Source: Prochilodus magdalenae
Taxonomy: Eukaryota > Chordata > Actinopteri > Characiformes > Prochilodontidae
DNA: 64,000 nt
Assembly (NCBI GenBank): GCA_024036415.1
Contig: JAMWET010001218.1
Coordinates: forward strand, 310,001 to 374,000
Direction: 5' to 3'
The notes beneath the pieces were generated by a model that was given only the letters and a program-made list of their open reading frames with translations, did not search any database and was not told where the DNA came from. Positions 13,901-22,900 of this stretch are shown here, piece by piece; the stretch's first letter is position 1; each line of letters opens with the position of its first letter. The translations under genes and the position numbers were made by a program.

Positions 13901-15527
13901 CAGTCTCGAGAACAAATGTGGGTCTGCATAATTCTGCGTACCTGCAGTATGTCAGTAAATGTAACTAGGATTCTAGATAGTTCATCAGATAATCAGACTA
14001 ATTAATGCTTGTTTTTCAGTAGAAGTACAGAAGTAAATGACTACTAATCATCAAGTAAAATTATGCTCTTGACAGCCCCAGTCACATTCTATCTTATAAT
14101 ACATATGCATTTTCTCATACAGTGGTTTTCAGATTACAGTCAGCGCTATGCCACCAATCGCATCTTCCTGCCACGTGTGCAACATTTGAAGGCTTTCTGT
14201 TACCTTCTGAACAGCTGTGAGAAGAAAGCAAATGACAACCTCAAGAACGCTCTGCAGCTAAGTGAAAAACAGGGCAATCTGCTGGACCAAAGCTGGATTA
14301 GAGAGAGCCAGGTTAGATCAACATACAGACACACAGGAGTTCCATAGGTCTGATAATTGTTGTTTAAAACTACTGTATTCAATTAAGAGGCTTCATTTAA
14401 AGGTCCCATAGAATGCCTTTATTCAGCATTTTAAATTGTTCTCTGATGTCCACATAGCCTACATACAAGTTATGTGAATTTGGAAAATTTGGAAAATTCC
14501 AAGATGCAGTTTCCCACACCCATTTACACCTACAATGAAATGAGATTCTCCTTTTTTGGTGAGCTCTGCTCTGATTTGCTGGATTACAGTAAGGTACAGC
14601 GATGATCAGACAAAAGCAATATGTTAAACCCAGACAGTAAAATTAAATCAACCTCCATGTAAACAAACTCAGGCTAGGTCTTGTTACCTGTACTAGCTAC
14701 ATGTACATAGTACAAAATTAATTAAAGTTAATTAAATTAACGTTACTTACAATGAAGATTTAGTTTAGGATGTTCTGATTTGTGCGTAAAATCACACAGC
14801 ATGGATGCTGTTTGCTGTTTTGTGGCTGCTCAGTATTGTCCAATCTTTGCAAAGCTGTCTGAAATAAAGTGAGCAGCGCAAGCAAACAACTTTGAATTAA
14901 AGCTGCCCAGGATCCTGTTAGAAATGTGGGCACTGAAGTTGGATTACTATTTACTGTAATGATGCCACAACTGCAAGGTGGAGGGGAACATTCCATTAGG
15001 AAGCTAGCGCCAAGTAACCACTTTAGATTGGTTAATGGATGAACATCAAAGTTGCCTGCTGACAGTTAGGGTTTTTGGAAAAATGCTGGCATTCCCTTCA
15101 CAGCCTGGAACGTTACAATTCAGCACAGTCTGCCATTTTCATTCTTGTTGCTCTCCTGTCATATGTACATTGTCAGGGCATAAGTATTAATGACTCAAGA
15201 CTTAAGTTATGTAACTTGTTATGTGACTTATGTAAGTCAGTATCCAGTATCGGACCAGTGCCCAGGAAGTTTTGAGATGAGATTCTAAACTGATGTCAAA
15301 TGTTTCTCTCACAGGACATTTGGTCTGGTGCATGCACACAGACGCTAGTCGACTGGCTTGCAGCTACTTTATGCATGCCGAGTTGGGAAGAAGCAGAGCT
15401 GCTTAACCCTAAAACTCTTCAGCGTCACTTCAACCTCATAGACCTCAGATCAGAAAGTGCGCTCGGACTCACCGGTCCTGCTGCCTCAGAAGGAGAACAA
15501 GGGCATGCTCATTCCTCCACTACTTAG
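333..15527 (+). CDS. adcy10: Soluble adenylyl cyclase (adenylate cyclase type 10), 3' two-thirds of the gene
   Basis: Bicarbonate- and Ca2+-stimulated cyclase that makes cAMP in the cytosol, cilia and organelles. The two catalytic domains lie upstream of the window. About 22 exons are visible: 333-388, 503-674, 842-1034, 1576-1662, 2388-2656, 3390-~3587, 3644-~3705, 3819-3869, 4842-~5093, 6585-6842, 6990-7032, 7158-7374, 8384-8524, 8692-8858, 10655-10802, 11178-11382, 11565-11661, 11773-11879, 13010-13127, 13316-13517, 14123-14311 and 15315-15527. They give about 1,150 codons, close to the human portion after roughly residue 480. Landmarks that match the family in order are LLGRQKELD, Walker A GPTGYGKS, VIDQAHFVD, the PYYCEE segment, MLVKCAAIIG, KEAAYELWLK, PFEECL and the C-terminal LQLSEKQGN segment. 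No exon carries an in-frame stop or frameshift, so the gene looks functional. Splice junctions near 3.6 kb and 5.08 kb are not settled. Confidence 0.9.
503..674 (+). CDS. adcy10: adcy10 exon with Walker A P-loop
   Basis: Encodes GRQKELDVYF and then the P-loop GPTGYGKS at 604-627, the nucleotide-binding motif of the STAND/AAA-like ATPase module that follows the cyclase domains. The acceptor is ATTAG and the donor GTTTGT. It ends in phase 2. Confidence 0.88.
842..1034 (+). CDS. adcy10: adcy10 exon, NTPase module continued
   Basis: The first G completes an Arg codon from the previous exon. The exon reads VMPFELTKLD...YTLQTLLALLL...CFLNDILQVK, matching the family segment with the conserved LNDI. 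It ends in phase 0 at donor GTGGGT. Confidence 0.88.
1576..1662 (+). CDS. adcy10: adcy10 exon, short helical segment
   Basis: An 87-nt, 29-codon phase-0 exon starting FPVSPTVSLMD after a T-rich acceptor and ending at LFCK before donor GTCAGC. Mammalian sAC has FPISREIS at the equivalent place. Confidence 0.85.
2388..2656 (+). CDS. adcy10: adcy10 exon with Walker B region
   Basis: Encodes PCVFVIDQAHFVDETSW, the Walker B strand. The family usually has Asp-Glu here, but this copy has Asp-Gln (GAC CAG, 2421-2426). The exon continues through a predicted beta/alpha segment to HITNELKL and ends in phase 2 at donor GTAAGT. Confidence 0.9.
3261..3388. repeat. (TG)n microsatellite ending at a splice acceptor
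   Basis: About 125 bp of nearly pure TG that runs directly into the GTGTGCAG acceptor of the adcy10 exon at 3390. Confidence 0.97.
3390..3587 (+). CDS. adcy10: adcy10 exon following a TG microsatellite
   Basis: Begins right after an acceptor embedded in a TG tract and encodes HGVPYYCEEILKSLY, the conserved G-PFYCEELLKNL motif of the family, then a Glu-rich variable stretch. The 3' border is uncertain. A GT at 3588 keeps the phase of the next exon, whereas the better-looking GTACGT at 3584 does not. Confidence 0.7.
3644..3705 (+). CDS. adcy10: adcy10 exon, charged variable linker (border uncertain)
   Basis: Follows acceptor TTTTTATAG and reads ILREKEKEDVEASLNAHNNL. Ending at 3705 (GTATTT) gives a phase that matches the next exon. 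The better donor at 3735 (GTCAGC) would put a stop at the next junction. The mammalian protein is also poorly conserved here. Confidence 0.45.
3819..3869 (+). CDS. adcy10: adcy10 short exon
   Basis: Reads RKSTKFTEVPIPLTLK between acceptor GTGCTTAG and donor GTATAC. It joins in phase to GMALAHLDQL in the next exon, matching the mammalian PTSLKEISLIQLD segment. Confidence 0.65.
4842..5093 (+). CDS. adcy10: adcy10 exon with the MLVKCAAIIG segment
   Basis: Strongly conserved block: MALAHLDQL, QMLVKCAAIIGHTFS, then LLDILPD and a helical part ending near FSKEAECC. The acceptor ATGCAG is clear. The donor is not: GT at 5094 or at 5079 both keep phase but are weak. A transposon remnant starts about 135 bp downstream. 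Confidence 0.75.
5226..5985. mobile_element. Tc1/mariner-like remnant with terminal inverted repeats
   Basis: The left end begins ACAACCCCAATTTC and the right end is its approximate inverse (GAATTGGGGTTAT). The minus-strand reading (about 5816-5373) retains catalytic-core pieces such as LWSDTSKFEILFG and SLMVWGCISVYG. No complete transposase. It lies in an adcy10 intron. Confidence 0.7.
6585..6842 (+). CDS. adcy10: adcy10 exon with the AAYELWLK and Cys-rich segment
   Basis: Encodes CFCTPLVKEAAYELWLKEQ, then KCANYLQQ and a Cys cluster (CYCQEC) that parallels the RCDHCRGRDF stretch of mammalian sAC. The acceptor is TTTTGCAG and the donor GTAAGA. It ends in phase 1. Confidence 0.85.
6990..7032 (+). 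CDS. adcy10: adcy10 micro-exon
   Basis: A 43-nt exon between TTTGCAG and GTAAAG reading SVYLNLVRPMDEDG. Its phases fit both neighbours, which is the main support, since the sequence itself is not strongly conserved. Confidence 0.6.
7158..7374 (+). CDS. adcy10: adcy10 exon, start of the TPR-like C-terminal region
   Basis: Encodes CNCAELVEHVLIPLTRHLMGVGD...AFYYLLESAAACVYLSNYLK, equivalent to the family's CEEILEIVILPLAHHFLALG helical segment. The donor is GTATGT and it ends in phase 0. Confidence 0.88.
8384..8524 (+). CDS. adcy10: adcy10 exon, helical repeat region
   Basis: Starts ALSCLNEAKIIL after GTTGCAG and ends CVFRLTGE before GTATGT. The mammalian counterpart is YLNEGQKLLKTL...SLKGEV. 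Phase 0 at both ends. Confidence 0.87.
8692..8858 (+). CDS. adcy10: adcy10 exon, helical repeat region
   Basis: Encodes FNTGQILEAEEEFLKALRLLNSRFP, a TPR-like helix pair matching FNMGQIVLAKKMLRKALKLLN in mammals. Acceptor CTCTCAG, donor GTAAGG, ends in phase 2. Confidence 0.9.
10120..10154. repeat. (GTTT)n tract
   Basis: Short T-rich tetranucleotide run in an adcy10 intron. Confidence 0.8.
10655..10802 (+). CDS. adcy10: adcy10 exon, helical repeat region
   Basis: Joins as QKRDLAFLQERIYCLSYLW and then ALLAITMEANLA, matching the KKRLAQLYRQTVCLSLLW block. Acceptor GTTAAG, donor GTCAGA, ends in phase 0. Confidence 0.87.
10872..10960 (+). repeat. LINE-like 3' tail with (ATT)n
   Basis: A GTAAAGCG...GCGCTATATAAGTGTAA motif followed by about 13 ATT units. 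This resembles the conserved 3' ends of fish L2/CR1-type elements. Only the tail is present. Confidence 0.5.
11178..11382 (+). CDS. adcy10: adcy10 exon, helical repeat region
   Basis: Starts VLFSAVDHFHYSQMVGD after AAGCAG and ends in phase 1 at donor GTGAGC after LCTGNLEQSVQY. It corresponds to the EVMAMEHIF...LIMGHLDLAIELG part of mammalian sAC. Confidence 0.83.
11565..11661 (+). CDS. adcy10: adcy10 exon, helical repeat region
   Basis: Reads VQAQQVIQVLNRPHLDMG...YMPLLLTN between TTGACAG and GTATGT and fits the phase on both sides. Confidence 0.8.
11773..11879 (+). CDS. adcy10: adcy10 exon, helical repeat region
   Basis: Encodes RYKECVQLIQSLEHLG...AACFDFLLYAG, matching RYPQLIQVLGRL...VCLDILLYSG. 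The donor is GTATGC and it ends in phase 1. Confidence 0.87.
12370..12830 (+). mobile_element. Degraded relative of the 5.2-kb element
   Basis: The + strand keeps QKFEILSGSHRCCVLRTQ and the downstream AEQH-like segment, clearly related to the copy at 5.2 kb but in the opposite orientation. No ends were found. Intronic in adcy10. Confidence 0.55.
13010..13127 (+). CDS. adcy10: adcy10 exon, helical repeat region
   Basis: Starts GFAFRPFEECLTFVEEC after GTTTCAG, matching GFVYRTFEECLEFIHQY, and ends ATALW in phase 2 at GTTAGA. Confidence 0.9.
13316..13517 (+). CDS. adcy10: adcy10 exon, helical repeat region
   Basis: Completes a Trp codon and reads YARLGVWKK, matching WYARLQEWD. It ends in a Lys-rich helix (GQDKDKDAK) before GTGTCT. 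Confidence 0.87.
14123..14311 (+). CDS. adcy10: adcy10 exon, penultimate coding exon
   Basis: Encodes FLPRVQHLKAFCYLL...KNALQLSEKQGNLLDQSW, matching FCPRLYHLMAYVCIL...TALRLSETQGNILEKCW. It is 189 nt with phase 0 at both ends. Confidence 0.9.
14396..15125. repeat. Dispersed repeat copy A
   Basis: Shares several blocks in the same order with 24663-25190, including CATTTTAAATTG, a CTTTTTTGGTGA-type block and GCCTGCTGACA...CTTCACAG. No coding remnant was seen. It is in the last adcy10 intron. Confidence 0.45.
15315..15527 (+). CDS. adcy10: adcy10 terminal coding exon and stop
   Basis: Starts DIWSGACTQTLVDWL after CTCACAG. The LPSWEK block of mammals appears as MPSWEEAELL. The stop TAG is at 15525-15527. 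The tail is longer than the human one by roughly 25 residues and is not conserved. Confidence 0.85.
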   Translation, partial: DIWSGACTQTLVDWLAATLCMPSWEEAELLNPKTLQRHFNLIDLRSESALGLTGPAASEGEQGHAHSSTT

Positions 15528-15547
15528 AGGAGTTTCAGGAAGGTCTG

Positions 15548-15593
15548 AATAAATCACAGTTGTAACGATACATATACGTCTTTAATGAATAAA
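15548..15593 (+). terminator. adcy10: adcy10 polyadenylation signals
   Basis: Two canonical AATAAA hexamers at 15548-15553 and 15588-15593, only 21 and 61 bp after the stop. They predict a very short 3'UTR. Confidence 0.65.
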
Positions 15594-16851
15594 TTCATGA
15601 TGTCGAATTCGCAGTAATTTAACAAATTACAGTTAACTCAGTTTGCACATTTTTGTGAGTGACAATATTTCAACAAAACTTAAAAAAATATGGTGGAATA
15701 AAGGAATGGCAAGACGTTACAGTAGTATTGACATCAACACATTGACTCTCAAGCCCCACCCTAATGTACTTCTATCTATACATTAAATAGACACTTTCTT
15801 ATTTATTACATATTACATGTGAACAAAATACATAATTGCATGTATAGATGATAGTCTCTAGTTAACACATGATATAATGCCCCTCTTATGAAAGGATTAT
15901 TGCATCTCTTGCCTGTATGATTCATGCCTGCGCAGGTATGCGATCAGTCCTCTCAGCGCCAACATGGTTTTACAGAAATCTAAACCAGTATGAACAAAGC
16001 AAAAAGCCAGTATATAACTAAATACTATGGTAGTTAGAAGTATTTAAACAAAATATAGGTTTAGTCAGTCGTCAGTTCGTATGTAGTGTTCAAAATGTAT
16101 GTAAAGTTTTATGTTCAGTTCATGTGCATTTTAGACCATAAATCTAATAAAACTAACAAAAACCACAAAGTACAATGTACAGCAGTATTTCATAAAAGTA
16201 CTTTTAAAAATATTGGTCATCATTATTGTGGAGGGTATTACAAAGAAATTGGTCAACATACCTTTAAAAAAATGCTCCTCTGGTGAATTAAATACTTGGT
16301 TGTATGTTTCAACATATTCAAACATTACACAGTTATTGACATGAACTGCAATTACTTGATATAGACATGTTTTACCCCAAACAAATTATTAATTAATATG
16401 AAGTTTAGCCTTTTTTATTACTTTGAAACAGTACATTTAGTTTTAATGCTAGTGTCTGAGGTTTCTGTGAAAATTCATCAAATACTGTTTAGATCAGTTT
16501 GTATCTTTCATACTGTAAGACAAGGATTTTGAAAAGGACTGTAATCTACTGTCCAAAAATACAAAACATACAAAATACAACTATTTTAAAACAAAAATAA
16601 CTTCAAAAATGTAAAATTCCTAAAGGTGAAACAGGTTCGGATCATGGAAATGGATAACTCACACTCCTCTCGGCATACACACATTTCCAAACACTCAAAA
16701 CTCACGTACATATAAAACATGTAATGTTACAGTGCCTGAGCACAGACTGGCACACACAAACATAAGTGACAGTGAAACATAGAGTGGTGCTATACTGTGG
16801 CACAATACTTTTATGTTGAATTTAAAAATTAACATGACGCTAAATGAAGCG
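15594..16851. other. Convergent 3' intergenic/UTR interval
   Basis: AT-rich interval between the two gene ends, with no coding signal. It should hold the slc4a10 3'UTR. AATAAA read on the - strand occurs at 16414-16419 and 15802-15807. Either would keep the two transcripts from overlapping, but only by about 200 bp in the second case. Confidence 0.6.
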
Positions 16852-16925
16852 TCACAAACTTGTTTCCCTGTCCAGGTCCCGATCCATGAACTTCTCAGGT
16901 TTCTCAGGTCTCCTGATGTCTTCTG
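16852..16925 (-). CDS. slc4a10: slc4a10 terminal exon with PDZ-binding tail
   Basis: Encodes [18 protein letters not shown] and DRETSL, then TGA at 16854-16852. ETSL is a class I PDZ ligand of the kind seen at the end of SLC4A7 and of some SLC4A10 isoforms. The acceptor TTTTCCAG is good. Confidence 0.75.
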
Positions 16926-19900
16926 CTGGAAAACTGGAGTGTGTCAATGGAAACAAAAGGGCAAACCGTTTTCAAAAACGCAAGCGTCATCGCAACACAA
17001 ACAAAATCATCATGCAAAGATGCTCTGTTGCTCTATATGAACTTAATGATTAATTTACCCCATATTTTATTTATTCATTTTTAGATAAAAAGTGTTGGCA
17101 TTTTAGGCGTTTAATGCAGAGCATGTCATTTTCCTGGTGTTATTAGATATATTTGATATACTGGTCATGTATGACTTTACATCAACAGTTCAATGAACTA
17201 CCAGTGACTGATAAATCTTAAGTTTGTGAGCTACTAATAAAACGTTGCACCAGTAAGTAATGTATTTGAATAAGGAGAGTTTGATAGAACTAACATACTG
17301 TGAATCTCAAACACTAACACTGTTATTCCTGCTTTAAATACAAAATCTTGTATTTGCTAGATGGCGGTAAAATAGGCCAATTTCAAAGTCTTCATGAATA
17401 TTTACACCCCCAGCATTTACATATGACGACCTCAGAGCAACAGGGAAAAAGGGGGAAACAGTTTCATTTTGAGGCCAACCAGATACCCATGCTTGATTTA
17501 CTTGGGTCAAATACTGATTGAATCACATAATACTGAAGGATGTGACATGGATGGTGTTACTGTAAAAACTAGTCCAGAGGAACATTTGACACTGTTTGAG
17601 TATCTAGCTGACCTGTATTTTTGTGGTGATCCAACATTTAGCTGGTCCAACATTAACAATAGCTTCCAGCCTTGGTTATTTACCTTCATTATGTGCTGTG
17701 TAGCTAATTGACTGAGGCATGCTTACACACCTGCCTTTGCCTCTATCATGCTGGAGCAGCAGTATCCCAAACAAAGTGTATTTCTATATATGTGCAATGG
17801 AGATATAAACTATGACTGGAGGGTAAGTTAACCTTTAAGAGTATGAAAGAAGTAAGTTACAGCTCATGCTTCACCTTTTAGACCTTTTAGAAACTCATGC
17901 ACCTTCTTCTCCATGCTTTGCATGTAACATTCTCAACACTTGACACACACGGGCACACACACACATAAATCACAGCCAGCTGCAGCAGGGTGGGAAGGAA
18001 TAAATGCAGCACAGTATCACACTTCTGGATGAGTTTCCTTTCAGATGTTAAGAGATTATATGGCTGCATTAAGTAGTTTATTAACTGAAAATGTAGCAAT
18101 AAAATTTTTTAATTGTGATTAAAGAAGATGCTACAGTTTCGGGGCAAGCCTTACCTTTGGAGAGTCGGCTGCTGAGAGGTTAGGAAAGGGAGCTAATGGG
18201 TAACATGGGATGAGAAATTCAGTCAGGATATGACAGATACTAAAGGAAATTCTGTTTTAGCAAGGGTTGTAGAAGGAAGCATAAAGGATTTTTAGGGGAA
18301 TAAAGCTCCAGATTAGCTCTCACACTCACGCATAAGCAGCACAGACACTGAAAATGCAATACTTGTTTGTACGAATTAAAGATATTGTTAATAATTAGCA
18401 TAAAAAGATCCAAAGCAAAAACTACTTGAGAACTACTTAAGAACTGTGCTTAGCTGTTTCAATAGTGAGGCCAAGGCAAAGATAATTTAGCTGTTATTAC
18501 TGAAGTTTATGCTGAATTGCAAAATAATTCTCAGTTCCAACCTTTTTGCGCTTTGATCTTTTTTGCCATTGTCTGTGTTGAGACTTTTCCAGACGTTTCC
18601 AAAAGAGGTCTTGGTCATTTCATCCGAAATGTTGACTGTTGAGGGGTCATCCCTAAAACAGCACAGAAAAAGGTTGTGCCCATTATTCCACTTTTGTAAT
18701 AAATTAAATTATATAAATATATATTAATAAAAATATAACCAAAAAAGAGCCAAACACTCCAGAAAAATAGACATAGTCAACGACTAGTCTAGATCAATAT
18801 GAATAAAAATGCTATACATTAAACAGACCTTGCAAGAAATACATTAGAAGGTTTCACGCTTACTTGTAATGTCCTTCAAGTGGCACCTGCACAATCCCCT
18901 CATCTTCCACCATCACACTCTGATTCTCCTAGGAGGTAACAGATAGTAAAGTTAAAGATGTTAAGGCTAACTTTCATGGTAAAATTAGGACTTGTTAATC
19001 CTTTAGACAGCTTTTTGCTTAAGGGTAGACTGCGTATTAATCCCCATGCACAGGGGTTGGACAATGAAACTGAAACACCTGGTTTTAGACCACAATCATT
19101 TATTAGTATGGTGTAGGGCCTCCTTTTGGGGCCAATACAGCGTCATCTGGGCAGCCGTGGTTTTATGTTTTTTGGATACAATCCGGGTTAGCACCCAAAC
19201 ATCCCTTTCAGACAGCTTCCTCTTGCGTCCACAGTTAATCCTGTTGGATGTGGTTCGTCCGTCTTGGTGGTATGCTGACATTACCCTGGATACCGTGGCT
19301 CTTGATACATCACAAAGACTTGCTGTCTTGGTCACAGATGTGCCAGCAAGACGTGCACCAACAATTTGTCCTCTTTTGAACTCTGGTATGTCACCCATAA
19401 TGTTGTGTGCATTGCAGTATTTTGAGCAGAACTGTGCTCTTACCTGCTAACTGAACCTTCACACTCTGCTCTTACTGGTGCAATGTGCAATTAATGAAGA
19501 TTGGCCACCAGGCTGGTCCAATTTAGCCATGAAACCTCCCACACTAAAATGACAGGTGTTTCAGTTTCATTGTCCAACCCCTGTATCTGCTAGCTTTTAG
19601 TACTGCTGGAAGATTGCAAAGCTGGCTAAATTATGTTATGACTAATTACATAATAAACTAAGTTTCATCATTCACATCCTTTTTGTTTTCAGTGACTAAT
19701 ATATGTTGGTAACATCAAAACACGCTTTACACACTGTAAATTAAACATTTAAGTAAGTCGCGTGCTTGCACATATTTTAATCCCTGCCTACTTTAGATAC
19801 GATACTACAAGCTGTCTGCTGTTAACAATCACTCACATTACAGAATGAACAAGCTACCTGGGTCTATTTAGACATTTTCTACTGTGACCGGATAATGCTG

Positions 19901-22900
19901 TAAGTATGCAGCCAATTTTATTGGGCATGGAATGAGGTGGCACAGTACCTCTTGTTGTGCATCTTCTAGCTTCTTCTTCTTGCTCTCGGGCATGAGGTCA
20001 TCAAGCCAGCTGAGCTCCCTCTTAGTGAAGATGAAATCCAGGAGCTTACGAATAAACACCAATGCCAACACCTGCACACACAGACATCACAGCCGTGCAG
20101 AATTACTATTTAAAGTTTACAGAGTTCACTTCTCCGCTGTGCTTCTGTCTTTATCTCTTTCATTAACACAAAAATAGTAGCTTGCTTTACCATCATAGGG
20201 AAAACAATAGCAGCTCTGGAGGTTTTGATGACCCAAAGGAGGACCAGGCAGCTGAGCTGAACGATGGTAAACAGATGAACCTTCCTCAAAGGAACATGTC
20301 TCAGGTAGATAAAGTCTGGCTGGTGTTTTGCTGGCATCCCAAACAGTTTCAGACGATCAAAGAACTGCGCACAAAAAAGAACCATGCTACTTAGCGTCAA
20401 AACACTCCTTGACTGGATTAATCCTAGATATTTGGGGGGTTGGAGTCATAGTTGTTGGGTTAGGGACTGTATTGAAGTTTAGGACTGTATTGAACAACAA
20501 AGCCAAGACGTGTTCCGTGCATGTATTAGTTACACCTACCTGGATGCCCCTGAGAGAGGATGCTCCCATGTACAAGAAAACTCCATACAACACAGGCATT
20601 GGAATGAACTGGAGACAAAACAAACTCTGTGAACCACACTACATTTCTTTTGGAATAAAGATGTGTACCTCACGTTATAGATAACTGACCTTTAGGACTG
20701 AGGTCATAAAAACAGAGCAGCCCATGAGGAGGAAGATCATAAGACCGGTAAAGCGCTGCTCCCTGATCCCTAGGAACTTGGGCTGCTCTCCTGGGGCTGA
20801 ACACTCAGACTCCAGCTTCAGGCTGTTCACATGTGAGATGGACAAAACTGTGGCAGCTACAAACCATGGCAGGCCCATCACTGAGCACACCCCCAGCATC
20901 ACTCCCACCACAAACAGGTCCAGATGGTAACCACAGCCTTTCTATGAATATACAAATGCACAGAGGTAAAGACACTGTGTGTTAGGCCGTAAGGAAGCAT
21001 CATACGAATGAAAGCAAGCTTGTCTGTTTACCTTTAATTTGTGTTCTTTCCTGTTGATGATGACAGCAGTAATCTGCTGGTCCATAAAGATGAGGATGGT
21101 GCAGAGAAGTGCCGGGATGAAAGTGATGAGGATTGTCCACCATGGGTTTGGTCCCAGAGGGCTGATGATCCAGCCACGGTCGTCTCTGGTTGGCTGCAGA
21201 ATGTTTAAAGGTCAGATACATTCACGACACCTTTATGTTTGTACTAGGTCAATGATGGCTTCCAAAACTACTACTACTATCCACTACAACTAAAGAAAAT
21301 CAGTTTATAGTGGAAAAGAAATATCAATAAATGTGCTGCTTTTCAAAAGACAAATATGTTTATGTGTTATGTGTTGCTAGGACTGTGCAGGATAAATTTG
21401 CACGGCTGGACCTTTAATTTTACAATAAAGTATGAACTCAACTATGTCAATAAGACATCATTTTCAGTGTCATTTATTTTTTGCTATATATGCTTTTGGT
21501 TTTAATAAGCTATATTTCATAGCTAGACTCCAGTATATCTTTATACACTTCTCAAAAAAATAAAGGGAACACTTTTTAATCAGAGTATAGCATCAACTTT
21601 TAATCAGGGCTGTTAATCAGTTTCAGCTGCTTTGGTGTTAATGAAATTAACAACAGGTGGAGTAGATGAGCAACAATGAGAAACCCTCCAAAACAGGAAT
21701 GGTTTAAAAGGACGAGGTCATTGACATTTTGTCCCCCCTCATCTTTTCCCACTGATTCTTCACTAGTTCTGCAGTTGACTTGGGTCAGCGTCACTACTAG
21801 TACCACGGTGCAGTACCTGGACCCTACAGAGGTTGCACAGGTAGTCCAACTACTGAAGGATGGCACATCAATATGCCGCCACAGGCGCCTTGTGCTTTTC
21901 ACAGATGAGAGCAGGTTTTACCTGAGCACATGTGACAGACGTGACAGGCTCTGGAGACGCCGTGGAGAATGTTATGCCGCCTGCAACATCATTCAGCATG
22001 ACTGGTTTGGTGGTGGGTCAGTGATGGTCTGGGGAGGCATATCCCTGGAAGGACACACAGACCTCTACAGGCTAGACAATGGCCCCCTGACTGCTATTAG
22101 GTATCAGGATGAAATCCTTGGACCCGTTGTCAGACCCTACACTGGTGCAGTGGGTCCTGGGTTCCTCCTGGTGCACAACAATGCCCGGCCTCATGTGGCG
22201 AGAGTATGCAGGCAGTTCTTGGAGAATGAAGAAATTGATACCATTGACTGGCCCACCTGCTCACCTGACCTAAATCCAATAGGACACCTCTGGGACATTA
22301 TGTTTCGGTCCATCTGATGCCACCAGGTTGCACTTCAGACTGTCAAGGAGTGATGCCCTGGTCCAGATCTGGAAGGCGATCCCCCAGGACACCATCCGTC
22401 GTCTCATTAGGAGCATGTGGAGGCCATACAAACTACTGAGTACCATTCTGAGTTGCTGCAGTGGAATTTGGGTTAAATGGACGAGCCTGCTGCATCATTT
22501 TTCCACTTTGATTTTCAGGGTGTCTTTGAATTCAGCCCTCTGTAGGGTGATCATTTTCATTTCCATCAAACAATGTGGCATCCTTTCGTTCCTAACACAT
22601 TACCCAGTCTATATGAGGAAAGATATTCTGCATGATTTTTTCCCCATTGAGATCTGATGTGTTTTCAAAGTGTTCCCTTTATTTTTTTGAGCAGTGTATA
22701 TCTTTATAGTTACCATATTTGTGCAATGTTATAAACACAAATAAAAAAATGAAAAAATAGTTGCACCTAAAAGGAAACAACCCACAGGAGTGAAACGTGG
22801 TGGGTAGGTTAGACATTGTGAAACATGCTAATGATTCATGCTCATGATCCTTATCACTGTACCTGACTTGCTAATATAAGGTCGCCATGCCGTGCGTGCT

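Noticed and set aside
18487..18541. Exon 24 read-through as the only C-terminus
   Set aside because: The spliced alternative ends in a family-like PDZ tail with exact phase agreement, so read-through is kept only as a possible alternative.
21039..21293. + strand frames across slc4a10 exons (for example 20.3-20.7, 21.0-21.3 and 23.6-23.8 kb)
   Set aside because: They are antisense shadows of the conserved minus-strand exons.
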